Part shown: positions 24,931-34,687 of the stretch, piece by piece
Layout: each line of letters begins with the position of its first letter
Numbering within the stretch: the stretch's first letter is position 1
Assembly: GCA_963777775.1 (NCBI GenBank)
Contig: CAVZRL010000009.1
Location: 682,001-746,000 of the forward strand
DNA from: WHSW01 sp963777775
Lineage (GTDB): Bacteria; Actinomycetota; Thermoleophilia; Solirubrobacterales; 70-9
Direction: 5' to 3'
DNA length: 64,000 bases
Program-made: the position numbers and the translations under genes
The notes under the pieces: generated by a model
Databases searched by the model: none
What the model saw: only the letters and a program-made list of their open reading frames with translations
Told to the model about the DNA's origin: nothing

Positions 24931-25952
24931 GCGAGCAGCAGGCATACGCCGGTGCAGGGGTCAGCCAGCGCGATGCCGACCGTGCGGTCAGCGCGCTCGT
25001 CGAGCACCTGGAGCGGATCGAGACCGGCAAGCCCACCCGCGCGGTGAGCTTGCCCGGGCACTACGCAAGCGTGCTGCGGATCGACAAGCGGCTCGGGGTC
25101 GCGTTCGCGACCGACGGGGTCGGGACCAAGATGGTCGTCGCCGAGAAGCTGGGCCGGTTCGAGACGATCGGGATCGACTGCGTGGCGATGAACGTCAACG
25201 ACCTGGTCTGTGTCGGCGCCGAGCCGATCGCGATGCTCGACTTCATCCTCTGTCGCGAGGCCGATGCCGAGATCTGCGGAGCGATCGGCGAGGGGCTGCG
25301 TCGAGGTGCCGAGCTGGCCGGGATCGAGATCCCCGGCGGGGAGATCGCGCAGGTGGGCGACGTGGTCACCGGCTGGGAGCTGACTGGCAGCGCGATCGGC
25401 CTCGTCGGGCTCGACGCGCTGATCACCGGCGACCGGATCGAGCCGGGCGACCCGGTGATCGGGCTGCCGTCGTCGGGCCTACACTCGAACGGCTACACGC
25501 TCGCGCGCAGGGCACTCGACCAGGTCCCGCTCGAGGACCGGCGACTCGGGCGGCCACTCGGCGAGCTGCTGCTCGAGCCGACCGAGATCTACGTCCGCGC
25601 CGTGCTCGACCTGCTCCGCTCGGAGGTCGACGTTCGGGGCCTGGCCCACATCACCGGCGACGGGCTGCGCAACCTGCTGCGGCTGGCGGCGCCGGTCGGC
25701 TTCGAGATCGACGACCCGCTGCCGGTGCCGCCGATCTTCGGCTTGATCGCCGAGCTCGGCGAGGTCTCCGACGAGGAGATGCACGAGGTCTTCAACATGG
25801 GCTGCGGATTCGCCTGCGTGACCGCGGCGGCCGACGAGGAGCCTGCGCTGGCGTTGCTGCGCACCCATCACCCGGGCGCCCGGCGGGTAGGCAGGGCGAC
25901 CGATCGGGCCGGGGTGATCCTCCGACGCGGTAGGGCGCTCAGACGGGGATAG
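24927..25952 (+). CDS. purM: Phosphoribosylformylglycinamidine cyclo-ligase (AIR synthase)
   Basis: 341 residues from GTG, overlapping the uppP stop (GTGA). Signature segments: YAGAGVSQRDAD, GVGTKMVVAEKLGRFETIGIDCVAMNVNDLVCVGAEPIA (ATP and substrate site), GLPSSGLHSNGYTLAR and ITGDGLRNL, then VFNMGCGFACV. It closes FGAM to AIR with ATP in purine synthesis, in the cytoplasm. The coupling to uppP is positional; no functional link is evident. Confidence 0.96.
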   Translation: MSEQQAYAGAGVSQRDADRAVSALVEHLERIETGKPTRAVSLPGHYASVLRIDKRLGVAFATDGVGTKMVVAEKLGRFETIGIDCVAMNVNDLVCVGAEPIAMLDFILCREADAEICGAIGEGLRRGAELAGIEIPGGEIAQVGDVVTGWELTGSAIGLVGLDALITGDRIEPGDPVIGLPSSGLHSNGYTLARRALDQVPLEDRRLGRPLGELLLEPTEIYVRAVLDLLRSEVDVRGLAHITGDGLRNLLRLAAPVGFEIDDPLPVPPIFGLIAELGEVSDEEMHEVFNMGCGFACVTAAADEEPALALLRTHHPGARRVGRATDRAGVILRRGRALRRG

Positions 25953-25976
25953 GATCGGCCCAACCGACAGAGGAGG
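25950..25976 (+). promoter_or_regulatory. -10 box and ribosome binding site of the 95-aa gene
   Basis: TAGGAT (25950-25955, overlapping the purM stop) and AGGAGG (25971-25976), the latter six bases before the ATG at 25983. Unlike many neighbours, this gene has a leader with a full Shine-Dalgarno sequence. Confidence 0.45.
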
Positions 25977-25982
25977 CCGTCC

Positions 25983-26270
25983 ATGTACGCGCGAGTCGTC
26001 AGGTTCACCGACGCAAGCCCCGACCGGATCGCCGAGATCGCCGCCCGGGTCGAGGAGGCCGGCGGGCCGCCGCCGGGGGTGCGCTCATCGGCGATGAAAC
26101 TGCTCTTCGACGAGTCCCAGGCGACGGCCGTCTTCATCGGCTTCTTCGAGACCGAGGCGGATATGCGCGAGTCGAGCGAGATCCTCGCTCAGATGGATTC
26201 CTCCGAGACGCCCGGCACTCGCGCCTCCGTCGACCTCTGCGAGGTCAAGGTCGAGTCCGGCGCGAGCTGA
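25983..26270 (+). CDS. Small protein, probable dimeric alpha-beta barrel (ABM-like)
   Basis: 95 residues. The pattern of an opening strand YARVVRF, a helix (SPDRIAEIAARVEEA), a strand AMKLLFDESQATAVFIGFF and a second helix (EADMRESSEILAQM) fits the ferredoxin-like dimeric barrel of ABM/YCII-type proteins. No catalytic residue can be picked out. It faces a YCII-domain gene on the other strand, 6 bases away. Function unknown. Confidence 0.7.
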   Translation: MYARVVRFTDASPDRIAEIAARVEEAGGPPPGVRSSAMKLLFDESQATAVFIGFFETEADMRESSEILAQMDSSETPGTRASVDLCEVKVESGAS

Positions 26271-26276
26271 GAGTCG

Positions 26277-26636
26277 TTACCACTCCGCCACCGGACGGAC
26301 CTCGACCGCACCGCCCATGCTCGCCGCCGGGATTCGAGAGGCGACATCGATCGCGGCGTCGAGGTCGTCGGCTTCGAGAATCAGGTAGCCGCCGAGTGCC
26401 TCCTTGGTCTCGACGAACGGGCCGTCGGTGCTCAACGTCTTCCCGCCCTGCACCCGCACGGTGGTCGCCGTCTCGGGCGGCTGGAGCTGGAGTCCCGGGC
26501 TGACGCCGGGGGTCTCGTTGATCGCCCGGTAGGCGTCGCCGATCCGCTTCTGCTCATCCTCAGAAAGGCGGCCCCACTCCTGCTCCGAGTACGGCGTCGG
26601 GGCATCGCCCTGGTGGATCAACAGCATGTACTTCAT
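26277..26636 (-). CDS. YCII-related (DGPF) domain protein
   Basis: 119 residues from ATG 26636, preceded on its strand by GGGAGG eight bases away; the longer frame upstream is discarded. Begins KYMLLIHQGD and has the DGPF signature LSTDGPFVETKEALGGYLI followed by EADDLDAAIDVASRIP. These small dimeric ferredoxin-fold proteins are often linked to extracytoplasmic sigma factors, but none is nearby. Function unknown. Divergent from the DJ-1/PfpI gene. Confidence 0.85.
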   Translation of the reverse strand: MKYMLLIHQGDAPTPYSEQEWGRLSEDEQKRIGDAYRAINETPGVSPGLQLQPPETATTVRVQGGKTLSTDGPFVETKEALGGYLILEADDLDAAIDVASRIPAASMGGAVEVRPVAEW

Positions 26637-26743
26637 CGCTTTCCTCCCTTCGAGGGGTGTTCGCTTGGATGACGAACGCGGACTGGCCGGATCGACAAAT
26701 TGAGTCTGGCTCACCAACCGTCTCGAAGTGCGACGATCCAAGC

Positions 26744-27388
26744 ATGAGAATCGCCTTTTTGATCTTTGACAAGCTCACCGCCCTCGACGCCGTCGGCCCA
26801 TACGAGGTGCTCTCGCGGCTGCCTGATGCCGAGCCCTCGTTCGTCGCCAAGCGGGCGGGGCCGAAGCGCACCGACACCGGGGCCCTTGGACTGAACGCCG
26901 ACCTCGCCCTGGCCGAGCTCCCCGATCCCGAGATCGTTCTCGTCCCGGGAGGCGAGGGCAACCGCGCTCTGCTCGCCGACGAGGAGGTACTCGAGTGGCT
27001 GCGCGCCGCTGATCGCACCAGCAGGTGGACGACCTCCGTCTGCACCGGTTCGCTGGTCCTCGGCGCTGCCGGCCTGCTGGCGGGCAAGCGCGCGACCAGC
27101 CACTGGGTCTATCGCGACTCGCTGGCCGGCTACGGCGCGGAGCCGGTCGCCGCTCGGGTGGTCGAGGACGGCAAGCTGATCACCGCCGCCGGGGTCTCGG
27201 CCGGCATCGACATGGCGTTGATGCTGGCGGCGCGGATCGCCGGCGACGAGGTGGCGAAGGCGATCCAGCTCGGAATCGAATACGACCCGGCACCGCCCTT
27301 CGACTCCGGGTCGCCTGAGAAGGCGGCCCCGGAGCTGGTCGAGCTGATCCGCGGGCTCGAGAGCCGCGAGGCCGCGTCCGTGAAGTAG
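26744..27388 (+). CDS. DJ-1/PfpI family protein (class I glutamine amidotransferase-like)
   Basis: 214 residues from ATG 26744. It starts IAFLIFDKLTALDAVGPYEVL. VPGGEG is followed by the nucleophile elbow TTSVCTGSLVLGAAGLLAG, then ATSHW, as in isonitrile hydratases and the amidase-like half of GlxA-type regulators, but without an AraC domain. Could be a hydratase, glyoxalase or deglycase; the sequence does not decide. Divergent from the YCII gene over 107 bases, in which no strong promoter was recognised. Confidence 0.85.
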   Translation: MRIAFLIFDKLTALDAVGPYEVLSRLPDAEPSFVAKRAGPKRTDTGALGLNADLALAELPDPEIVLVPGGEGNRALLADEEVLEWLRAADRTSRWTTSVCTGSLVLGAAGLLAGKRATSHWVYRDSLAGYGAEPVAARVVEDGKLITAAGVSAGIDMALMLAARIAGDEVAKAIQLGIEYDPAPPFDSGSPEKAAPELVELIRGLESREAASVK

Positions 27389-27464
27389 CGTCGCTCGGCG
27401 GTCATCATTCATCCGACGCCCGCTGTAACACCCGGCCGGGCCAAGGGTTGAAAATGGACACGCG

Positions 27465-28982
27465 ATGAGCGAGGCGACGACAGGGGCACCCGGTGCGCTG
27501 ACCGGAACGGTGCTCTCCGGGCGATATCTGCTCGATCAGAAGCTCGGCTCGGGCGGTATGTCCACCGTCTACCTGGCCAAGGACGAGACGCTGCAGCGCT
27601 GGGTCGCGGCCAAGGTCTTGCATCGGGAGATCTCCGACCAGCCGGACCAGATCGAGCGCTTCCGCCGCGAGGCGCGGGCGGTGGCGCAGGTCTCGCACCC
27701 CAACGTCGTCGCGGTGATCGACGCCGGCGAGGACGGCGGCCGGCCCTACATTGTGTTCGAGTACTGCGACGGTGAGACGCTCAAGCAGCGGATCGACCGG
27801 ATGGGCAGGCTGCCGCTCGACGAGGCCGCCGCCTATGCGATCGAGGTCGGCCGCGGGCTCCAGGCCGCCCACGCACGACGGCTCGTGCACCGGGACGTCA
27901 AGCCCCAGAACGTCCTCATCGACTCTGAGGGCCGCGCGAAGGTGACCGACTTCGGGATCGCCCGCGAGCTCGAGCAGGACGGGCTGACGAAGACCGGCCG
28001 GGTGCTCGGGACCACCGACTACGTCTCTCCCGAGCAGGCGATGGGACAGCCGGTCGACGACCGCTCCGACATCTACTCGCTCGGGGTCCTGCTCTACGAG
28101 ATGCTGACCGGGGACGTCCCGTTCAAGGCCGAGACCGTGGTCGGGGTGGCGATGAAGCATGTCAACGAGCAGATGCCCGACGTGCAGCGCAAGCGCCCCG
28201 AGGTCTCCTCGGCGCTGGCCGCGGTGATCGAGCGCGCGACCGAGAAGAAGCCCGAGAAGCGCTACCCGGAGATGGCGGCGATGCTGGCCGACCTCGAGAA
28301 CGCGCTCGAGGTCGAGGTCGCCCGCGCCGGGTCCGCCGGCGGGGAGGCGACGACCGTGCTCGCCTCGGTTCCCGAGCGGCGGCGGCGGATCCTGACCTCG
28401 CGCCGGGTCTCGATCGCCGGGATCCTGCTGGTGCTGGCCGGCGCCGCCGCGGCGCTCCTGATCGCCGGCTTCAAGGATGATGACCGCGGTCGAGGGAGTG
28501 GCGGGGCCGAGCAACCGTCGGGCGAGGAGGTGACCCTGGTCGGCGCCGAGGACTTCGATCCCTTCGGCACACCCCCGGGCTCCGAGCATCCCGAGCTGAC
28601 CGAGCTCGCCATCGACGGTGACTCGACCACCGCCTGGGCGACCGAGGAATACACCGAGACCCCGGTTCTCGAGGACGCCGGCAAGGCGGGGGTCGGGCTG
28701 ATCCTCGACGCCGAGGAGCCGGTGCAGGGTGCGGACCTGGCGATCAGCTCGACCGAGGGCGGCTGGGACGCTCAGATCTACGCCGCCGAGAGCGGGCCTC
28801 CGGACACCTTCGAGGGCTGGGGTGAGCCGGTCGGGAGCGTCAGCGGCGCCGCGGCCGAGGAGGTGTTCGAGCTCGAGCTGCCGGGGCCGGCGCAGTACTA
28901 CCTGATCTGGCTCACGCGGCTCGCCGGATCGCCGGGCGAGTACAAGGTCGAGATCTCCGAGGCGCGGCTGACGACCGGTTAG
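27465..28982 (+). CDS. Receptor-like Ser/Thr protein kinase with a discoidin-like extracellular domain
   Basis: 505 residues. Kinase domain at about 20-280: LGSGGMSTVY, catalytic Lys50, VHRDVKPQN with Asp144, DFG Asp162 and SPEQA. One membrane helix at about 315-336. The extracellular part (340-505) contains LAIDGDSTTAWATEEY and GLILDAEEPVQGADLAIS, the pattern of F5/8C (discoidin) carbohydrate-binding folds. Probably senses an external glycan and phosphorylates cytoplasmic targets; ligand unknown. The stop overlaps that of convergent ddl (TTAG). Confidence 0.9.
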   Translation: MSEATTGAPGALTGTVLSGRYLLDQKLGSGGMSTVYLAKDETLQRWVAAKVLHREISDQPDQIERFRREARAVAQVSHPNVVAVIDAGEDGGRPYIVFEYCDGETLKQRIDRMGRLPLDEAAAYAIEVGRGLQAAHARRLVHRDVKPQNVLIDSEGRAKVTDFGIARELEQDGLTKTGRVLGTTDYVSPEQAMGQPVDDRSDIYSLGVLLYEMLTGDVPFKAETVVGVAMKHVNEQMPDVQRKRPEVSSALAAVIERATEKKPEKRYPEMAAMLADLENALEVEVARAGSAGGEATTVLASVPERRRRILTSRRVSIAGILLVLAGAAAALLIAGFKDDDRGRGSGGAEQPSGEEVTLVGAEDFDPFGTPPGSEHPELTELAIDGDSTTAWATEEYTETPVLEDAGKAGVGLILDAEEPVQGADLAISSTEGGWDAQIYAAESGPPDTFEGWGEPVGSVSGAAAEEVFELELPGPAQYYLIWLTRLAGSPGEYKVEISEARLTTG

Positions 28983-29971
28983 AACCGATAGCTGCGCTCG
29001 CGCCGGTAGCGGTCGAGCGCCAGGCGCACGAGACGGTCGCAGAGCTCCGGATAGGCCACGCCCGTCGCCTCGAACAGCTTCCCGAACACGCTCGTGGCAG
29101 TGAAGCCGGGAATCGTGTTGATCTCGTTGACAAGCACCTCCCCCCGGTCGCGGACGAAGAAGTCGCAACGCGCGAGGCCGGTACCGCCGATCGTGCGAAA
29201 CACCTCCGCGGCGAGGGAACGCACCCGCTCCGTCGTCGGCTCGTCGAGCGGCGCCGGGACGATCAGCTCCATCCCGCCGTCCGCGTACTTGGCCTCGAAG
29301 TCGTACCAGTCCGAGGCCTTGGTCACGATCGCGCCCGGGACCGAGGTCTCGATGCTCTCGTCGTGGCCGATCCCCGCGTTGCCGAGCACCGAGCACTCGA
29401 CCTCGCGGCCGCCGGCATCGGCCTCGACGATCACCCGCGGGTCGTGGGCCTGCGCGGCCTCGACCGCCTCGTCGAGGCCGCGCTCGAGATCGCCTACTCG
29501 CGAGATGCCGACGCTCGACCCGAGCCGCGACGGCTTCACCCAGAGCGGCTTCGCCATCGCCGCGACGTGCTCGCGCCAGCCCGGCTCACCGACCTCGGCG
29601 AACTCGACCTGGGGCAGTCCCTCGAAGGCGAGCAGCCGCTTGCAGACCAGCTTGTCGATCGCAACCGCGGCCGCGAGCACGCTCGGGCCCGCATAGGGCA
29701 GGTCGAGGCACTCGAGCAGGCCCTGGACGGTGCCGTCCTCGCCGAACGGCCCGTGCAGGACCGGAAACGCGACCTCGCAGCCGAGCAGGCCGCCGCCGGC
29801 GCGCATCTCGACCTCGGCGCCGGCGGCGGTCCAGCGCCCGTCGCGCTCGATCAGCACCTCGGTTACCTCGTGGCCGGCCTCGCGCAGGCCTGCCGCGACC
29901 GAGGCTCCCGACTGAAGCGAGATCTCGTGCTCGGAGGAGCGGCCGCCGAAGATCACCGCGACCTCGGTCAC
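28979..29971 (-). CDS. ddl: D-alanine--D-alanine ligase
   Basis: 330 residues from GTG 29971, overlapping the pknB TGA (GTGA). ATP-grasp enzyme: VIFGGRSSEHEISLQSG, HGPFGEDGTVQGLLE, KPSRLGSSVGIS, VEADAGGREVECSVLGN, and ARCDFFVRDRGEVLVNEINTIPGFT with the metal ligands. Makes the D-Ala-D-Ala dipeptide of peptidoglycan in the cytoplasm. As the last gene of the coupled kinase/PBP/RodA set, its synthesis is tied to the other cell-wall genes. Confidence 0.96.
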   Translation of the reverse strand: MTEVAVIFGGRSSEHEISLQSGASVAAGLREAGHEVTEVLIERDGRWTAAGAEVEMRAGGGLLGCEVAFPVLHGPFGEDGTVQGLLECLDLPYAGPSVLAAAVAIDKLVCKRLLAFEGLPQVEFAEVGEPGWREHVAAMAKPLWVKPSRLGSSVGISRVGDLERGLDEAVEAAQAHDPRVIVEADAGGREVECSVLGNAGIGHDESIETSVPGAIVTKASDWYDFEAKYADGGMELIVPAPLDEPTTERVRSLAAEVFRTIGGTGLARCDFFVRDRGEVLVNEINTIPGFTATSVFGKLFEATGVAYPELCDRLVRLALDRYRRERSYRF

Positions 29972-31872
29972 GGCGCCTCCTCCGTCGGCGGCTCGATCTC
30001 GACCGGCGGCACGAACTCGCCGACCGTGATCGTCACCGTGTCGCCCGCCCGCACCCGCGTCCCCGACGCGGGCGCCTGGTCGAGCACCCTGCCGTCCTCG
30101 CTCGACTGGTCGGTCTCCTGGCCGATCACGTCGACCGAGAGCCCACGCGACTGCAGCGTGCTGATCGCCGATTCCTCGGACTGGCCCTCGACCGACGGCA
30201 CCACCACCGAGCCGGCCCCGGTCGAGACGACGATCGTCACCCTGTCGCCGCGCAGCAGCCGCGAGCCCGGGCCGGGGTCCTGGACGATCACGATCCCTTC
30301 AGGCTCGTCCGCGTCGCGCGTGTCGACGTCGACGATGAAGCCGCGGCGCTGAAGCTCTGACTCCGCGATCTCCTGAGATTGGCCGATCACGTCAGGAAGC
30401 GTGATCAGGTTCGCGCCCTTGGAGACGAACAGCGTCACCTGCGACTCGCACTCGACCTCCTCGCCTCCGGCCGGCCGGCTCTTGATCACCCGGCCGGCGG
30501 CGACCTCGCGCGAGGATTGCTCGCGGGTCGACGCAAGCAGGTCGGCGTCTTCGAGCCGCTTGCGCGCCTGCCCGAGGGTCAGGCCCCGAGTCGGCGGCAC
30601 CTTGACCGTCAGACCGAGGCTGACCGTGATCGTGACTTCAGACCCCTCCTCCGCCCTTGAGCGTGCCGGTGGATCCTGCTCGGTGACCGAGTTCTCGGGA
30701 CTGCAGGTCGGGGCCAGCGTCTGTTCGACCTGAAAGCCCGCGCCTTCGAGCTTCTCCCGCGCCACCGGCGCCGGGTCGCCGAGCACCAGTGGGACAGCCA
30801 CCTCCTCCGGCCGGGTCAAGACCAAAGCCGCAACGCCCGCTGCGATCAGCGCGATCGCGGCGAGGACCATCGCCCGGCGCCGGGTCATCCAGCCACCCGA
30901 GTCCTGCGCTCCGGCGGCCTCCTCGCTCGCGGGCGCTGGCCGGGTCTCCGCCTCGGACTCACCCCCGAGCGCGGCGCCCGCCGCGGCGCCGGCGAGTGCC
31001 CCGGCCATCGCCGCCGGCGCGTAGGAGGCCGTGTCGCCGAGCGACCCGCCGGAGGGATCGGCCTCGGCCGCATCGAGCGCCCGCAGGAACTCATCCGCGG
31101 ACTGAAAGCGGTTCGCCGGGTCCTTGGCGAGGGCGCGGAGGACGACCGCGTCGAGCGCCGGGGTGACCTGCGGGTTGATCGCCGAGGGGCTCTGCGGCTG
31201 TTCGGAGACCTGCTTGAGCGCCACTGCGACGGGCGAGTCGGCGTCGAACGGGACCCTCCCGGTCAGCTCCTCGTAGAGCATCACCCCGATCGAGTAGACG
31301 TCCGAGGTAGCGGTGACGTCGAGACCCTGTGCCTGCTCGGGGGAGAGGTACTGTGCGGTGCCGAGCACCGAGCCGGTCGCGGTGATCTCCGAAGCGCCAG
31401 CCCGAGCGATCCCGAAGTCCGTCACCCGCGCCCGGCCCTCACGGTCGACGAGCACGTTCTGCGGCTTGAGGTCGCGGTGGACGATCCCGCGCGCATGGGC
31501 GAACCGCGCTCCCGAGAGGATCTGGCGGGTGATCTCGACCGCCTCGCCAACCGAGAGGCCGCGGGCGATCAGGTCCTTGAGCATCGCCCCCTCGACGTAC
31601 TCCATCGCGATCCAATGCCGTCCGTCCGTCTCACCACGGTCGTAGACGCCGACAACGTTCGGGTGCTGGAGCCCGGCCGCGGCCTGGGCCTCACGGCGGA
31701 AGCGCTCGACGAACTGGGCGTCCTGGGCAAAGCGCTCGTCGAGGAACTTGAGCGCCACCCGGCGGTCGAGCATTCGGTCCTGGGCAAGCCAGACGTCCGC
31801 CATCCCCCCGGTCCCGAGCCGGGCGACGAGCGTGTAGCGGTCGCCGACCCGCTGGCCCTGCTCGAGCCTCAT
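29968..31872 (-). CDS. pknB: PASTA-domain Ser/Thr protein kinase (PknB/Stk1)
   Basis: 634 residues. Kinase domain: LGTGGMADVW, Lys42, VHRDLKPQN with Asp134, DFG Asp152, SPEQA. Ala-rich juxtamembrane stretch, one helix at about 335-352, then four PASTA repeats of 62-68 residues each (about 357-625), which bind peptidoglycan fragments or lipid II outside the cell. In related actinobacteria this kinase controls wall synthesis and is reversed by PstP. The ATG overlaps the pbpA stop (ATGA). Confidence 0.96.
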   Translation of the reverse strand: MRLEQGQRVGDRYTLVARLGTGGMADVWLAQDRMLDRRVALKFLDERFAQDAQFVERFRREAQAAAGLQHPNVVGVYDRGETDGRHWIAMEYVEGAMLKDLIARGLSVGEAVEITRQILSGARFAHARGIVHRDLKPQNVLVDREGRARVTDFGIARAGASEITATGSVLGTAQYLSPEQAQGLDVTATSDVYSIGVMLYEELTGRVPFDADSPVAVALKQVSEQPQSPSAINPQVTPALDAVVLRALAKDPANRFQSADEFLRALDAAEADPSGGSLGDTASYAPAAMAGALAGAAAGAALGGESEAETRPAPASEEAAGAQDSGGWMTRRRAMVLAAIALIAAGVAALVLTRPEEVAVPLVLGDPAPVAREKLEGAGFQVEQTLAPTCSPENSVTEQDPPARSRAEEGSEVTITVSLGLTVKVPPTRGLTLGQARKRLEDADLLASTREQSSREVAAGRVIKSRPAGGEEVECESQVTLFVSKGANLITLPDVIGQSQEIAESELQRRGFIVDVDTRDADEPEGIVIVQDPGPGSRLLRGDRVTIVVSTGAGSVVVPSVEGQSEESAISTLQSRGLSVDVIGQETDQSSEDGRVLDQAPASGTRVRAGDTVTITVGEFVPPVEIEPPTEEAP

Positions 31873-33329
31873 CCGAGCAGGCTCTCCATCACCTCGGTCG
31901 CGATCGGCCCGGCGACCTCGCCGCCGAAGCAGCCGGCGCAGCGCTCGACCGTCGCCGCGACGGCGATCTGCGGGTCCTCAGCCGGGGCGAAGCCGATGAA
32001 CCAGGGCTGGTTGGTGCCCTCGAGGTCGATCTCGGCGGTGCCGGTCTTGCCGGCGAACGACGTGCCTCCGACCGAGAGGCCGGCCGCGGTCCCCTCCTCG
32101 GTCACGTTGACCATCATCTCGGTCAACTCGGCCGCGGACTGCTCGGAGATCACCTGGGACTGCTCCTCCGGGTCCAGCTCCTCGATCGTGCGCCCGTCGG
32201 GGTCCCTTGCCGACTGCAGGAAGGTCGGCTCCATCAGCCTGCCGTCGTTGGCCACCGTCGCCGCCACCTCGGCCATCTGGGTCGCGGTCGCCAGCAGCTG
32301 CCCCTCGGCGCCGCCCTGGCCGATCGCCACCCGGCCGACGTCGAAGCTCTCGCGCACCAGCTCGTCGTCGGCGTTGTAGACACCGCTCGGTCGCATCTGG
32401 ATGTCCGGGTAGTCGAGCTCGGGGTCGGAGAAGAACCCGAACCGCTCCATGTAGGTGACCATCGTCTCGGCGCCGAGCTGCTCGCCGACCTGCGCCCAGT
32501 ACGTGTTGACGGAGTTGGTCAGCGCCGTCGTCATGTCGATCTCGCCGAACGGCTGTCCGCCGGCGTTCTCCAGCGGAACGCCGGAGATCTCGATCGGCGA
32601 GTCGGCGTTGAGCACGCTGTCGGGCTCGAACTCGCCCGAGTCGAGCGCCGCGGCGGCGGTGACGACCTTCATCGTCGAGCCGGGCGGGTAGGTGCTCTGG
32701 GTCGGCCGGTTGAGCAGGGGCGCCGACTCGTCCTCGCTCAGCTCGCTGAACACGTCTGGATCCTGAACCCCGTTCGGGTCATAGCCCGGGATCGACGCCA
32801 TCGCGCGCACGGCGCCGGTCGCGGGCTCGATCGCGACCAGGGCCGCCCCGGTGCCCGGAACAGTGATCGCCGATTGCAGACCGTCGGTCGCGACCCGCTG
32901 CGCTTCGGCGTCCAGGGTCAGGGTGATGTCCGCCCCCTCCGGTTGCTGGTCGCGAAGCTGATCGATGATCGAGGCGAACTCGTTCTCCTCCCCGATCAGC
33001 AGGTCGTTCTCGGAGGACTCGATCCCGCTCTGTTCGACCTCGACGAAGCTGTAGCCGACCGGGTTCCCGAACAGCGAGCCCTGTGGGTATCGGCGCACGA
33101 AGACCGGCTTGCGCCCGCCTCCTTCCGGGAGGCTCTCGGCGATCAGGACGCCGTCGGCGCTGGTGATCGAGCCGCGTGGAATCTGCTGGCTCTCGATCAA
33201 CGGGCGGCGGTTGGCGCGCTCGGCCTCGAGCTCGTCGGCGTCGAATACCGCCCACTTCGAGGTGAAGTAGACCAGCGTCGCGAGCAACACCAGGAGCAGC
33301 GCGTAGATGCGAATGATCGGCGTGTTCAA
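31869..33329 (-). CDS. pbpA: Penicillin-binding protein, class B-type transpeptidase (PbpA)
   Basis: 486 residues from TTG 33329 (TTGA with the rodA stop). One N-terminal helix, a short dimerisation region, then the transpeptidase: S218-TM-K221, SVN at 273-275 and KTG at 428-430, all intact. Cross-links peptidoglycan on the outer face, partnered with the SEDS protein RodA encoded next to it. The order pstP-rodA-pbpA-pknB matches the conserved actinobacterial cluster. Confidence 0.96.
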   Translation of the reverse strand: MNTPIIRIYALLLVLLATLVYFTSKWAVFDADELEAERANRRPLIESQQIPRGSITSADGVLIAESLPEGGGRKPVFVRRYPQGSLFGNPVGYSFVEVEQSGIESSENDLLIGEENEFASIIDQLRDQQPEGADITLTLDAEAQRVATDGLQSAITVPGTGAALVAIEPATGAVRAMASIPGYDPNGVQDPDVFSELSEDESAPLLNRPTQSTYPPGSTMKVVTAAAALDSGEFEPDSVLNADSPIEISGVPLENAGGQPFGEIDMTTALTNSVNTYWAQVGEQLGAETMVTYMERFGFFSDPELDYPDIQMRPSGVYNADDELVRESFDVGRVAIGQGGAEGQLLATATQMAEVAATVANDGRLMEPTFLQSARDPDGRTIEELDPEEQSQVISEQSAAELTEMMVNVTEEGTAAGLSVGGTSFAGKTGTAEIDLEGTNQPWFIGFAPAEDPQIAVAATVERCAGCFGGEVAGPIATEVMESLLG

Positions 33330-34687
33330 GCGACCAGTCCCTCGGGCTCGCGGCCGTCGTCAGGATCGGCGCTTGGACGGCGCGCGCGGTCGCTGATCAA
33401 GAGCAACAGCGCGAGCAGGATCATGTTGGCGACGATCGAGCTGCCGCCGAAGGAGACGAACGGCAGGGTGACCCCGGTCAGCGGGATCACCTTGGTCACC
33501 CCGCCGATGATCACGAACGCCTGCAGAGCGAAGATCGCTGTCAACCCGGCTGCGAGCAGCTTCGAGAACGCGTCCGGCGCCATGACCGCGGTCTTGAAGC
33601 CGCGAGCGGCGATCAGGGCGTAGATCAGGATCACCCCGCAGGCGCCGAACAGCCCGAGCTCCATCGTGATCACCGCGAAGATGAAGTCGGTGTGCGGGGC
33701 CGGGAGGATGCTGCCGCACTCCGGGAACGGCTGCGAGCAATCGGGCGCGAACGGCCCCGGCAGCTTGAGCAGCGAGTCGCCCAGCCCGGTCCCGAACAGG
33801 CCGCCCTCCGCCTGGGCGAAGAGCGACTGCTGGACCTGTCCCGCTCCGGCCGGCGAGTCGGCCGCGAACGGGTCGAGCCAGATCTCGAACCGGTCGTGGA
33901 CATGGGGGATGTTCGTCCCCAGGACGTATGCGCCGAGCGCGAACAGCAGCAGGCCGATCAAGACGTAGGAGAAGCGGCGGGTGGCGACGTACAGCAGTGC
34001 GAGGAAGGCGCCGAAGAACATCAGCGAGCTGCCCAGGTCGCGGATGAAGACGAGCATCAGCATCGCCGCTCCCCAGACCGCCACCAAGGGCCCGAAATGC
34101 TTCAGCGGCGGGATCGTCAGGCCGGCGATCCGCCGGGCGGCGACCGAGAGCATCTCCCGCTTCTCGGCCAGATAGCTGGCCAAGAAGATGACGATGCAGA
34201 TCTTCGCCAACTCCGCTGGCTGGAACGAGAGCGGGCCGATGTCGACGCTCAGGTAGGCGCCGTTGACCTCGTTGCGAGTGATGAAAGGCCCGAGCAGGAG
34301 CAGGATCCCGGCGGTCGCGATCAGGTAGCGGTAGCGCTCGAGCACGTGGTAGTCGCGCAGGAGCAGGATCGTGAGGCAGAAGAGGACCAGTCCGAGCACG
34401 AAGACGGAGGCCTGGTCGAAGGCGAGCTCGTCGCGGATCCGGTAGATCACGACCAGCCCGATCGCCGCCAGCAGCGCGCAGAGCGGGAACAGGTACGGAT
34501 CCGCGTAGGGCAGACGGAAGCGCAGGAACAGGTGCGCCGCGAAGCAGAGCGCGAGGAAGTAGCCGCCGTAGATCAGGCTCAGGTCGCCGATCTCGTCCGA
34601 CTGGGTGATGAAGACCGCGGTGAACCCTGCGGTCAGCAGCAGCGCGACCGGGACCAGAGCGAGCAGCTCTCGGTTGCGGGCGCTCAA
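33326..34687 (-). CDS. rodA: SEDS family peptidoglycan polymerase (RodA/FtsW)
   Basis: 453 residues from TTG 34687 (TTGA with the pstP stop). About twelve hydrophobic segments, DIGPLSFQPAELAKI, RDLGSSLMFFGAFLALLY, and a large outside loop ending HTDFIFAVITMELGLFG; then GVTLPFVSFGGSS. These are the SEDS landmarks, including the catalytic-loop Asp region. Forms glycan strands from lipid II together with PbpA. Named rodA by its operon context. Confidence 0.95.
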   Translation of the reverse strand: MSARNRELLALVPVALLLTAGFTAVFITQSDEIGDLSLIYGGYFLALCFAAHLFLRFRLPYADPYLFPLCALLAAIGLVVIYRIRDELAFDQASVFVLGLVLFCLTILLLRDYHVLERYRYLIATAGILLLLGPFITRNEVNGAYLSVDIGPLSFQPAELAKICIVIFLASYLAEKREMLSVAARRIAGLTIPPLKHFGPLVAVWGAAMLMLVFIRDLGSSLMFFGAFLALLYVATRRFSYVLIGLLLFALGAYVLGTNIPHVHDRFEIWLDPFAADSPAGAGQVQQSLFAQAEGGLFGTGLGDSLLKLPGPFAPDCSQPFPECGSILPAPHTDFIFAVITMELGLFGACGVILIYALIAARGFKTAVMAPDAFSKLLAAGLTAIFALQAFVIIGGVTKVIPLTGVTLPFVSFGGSSIVANMILLALLLLISDRARRPSADPDDGREPEGLVA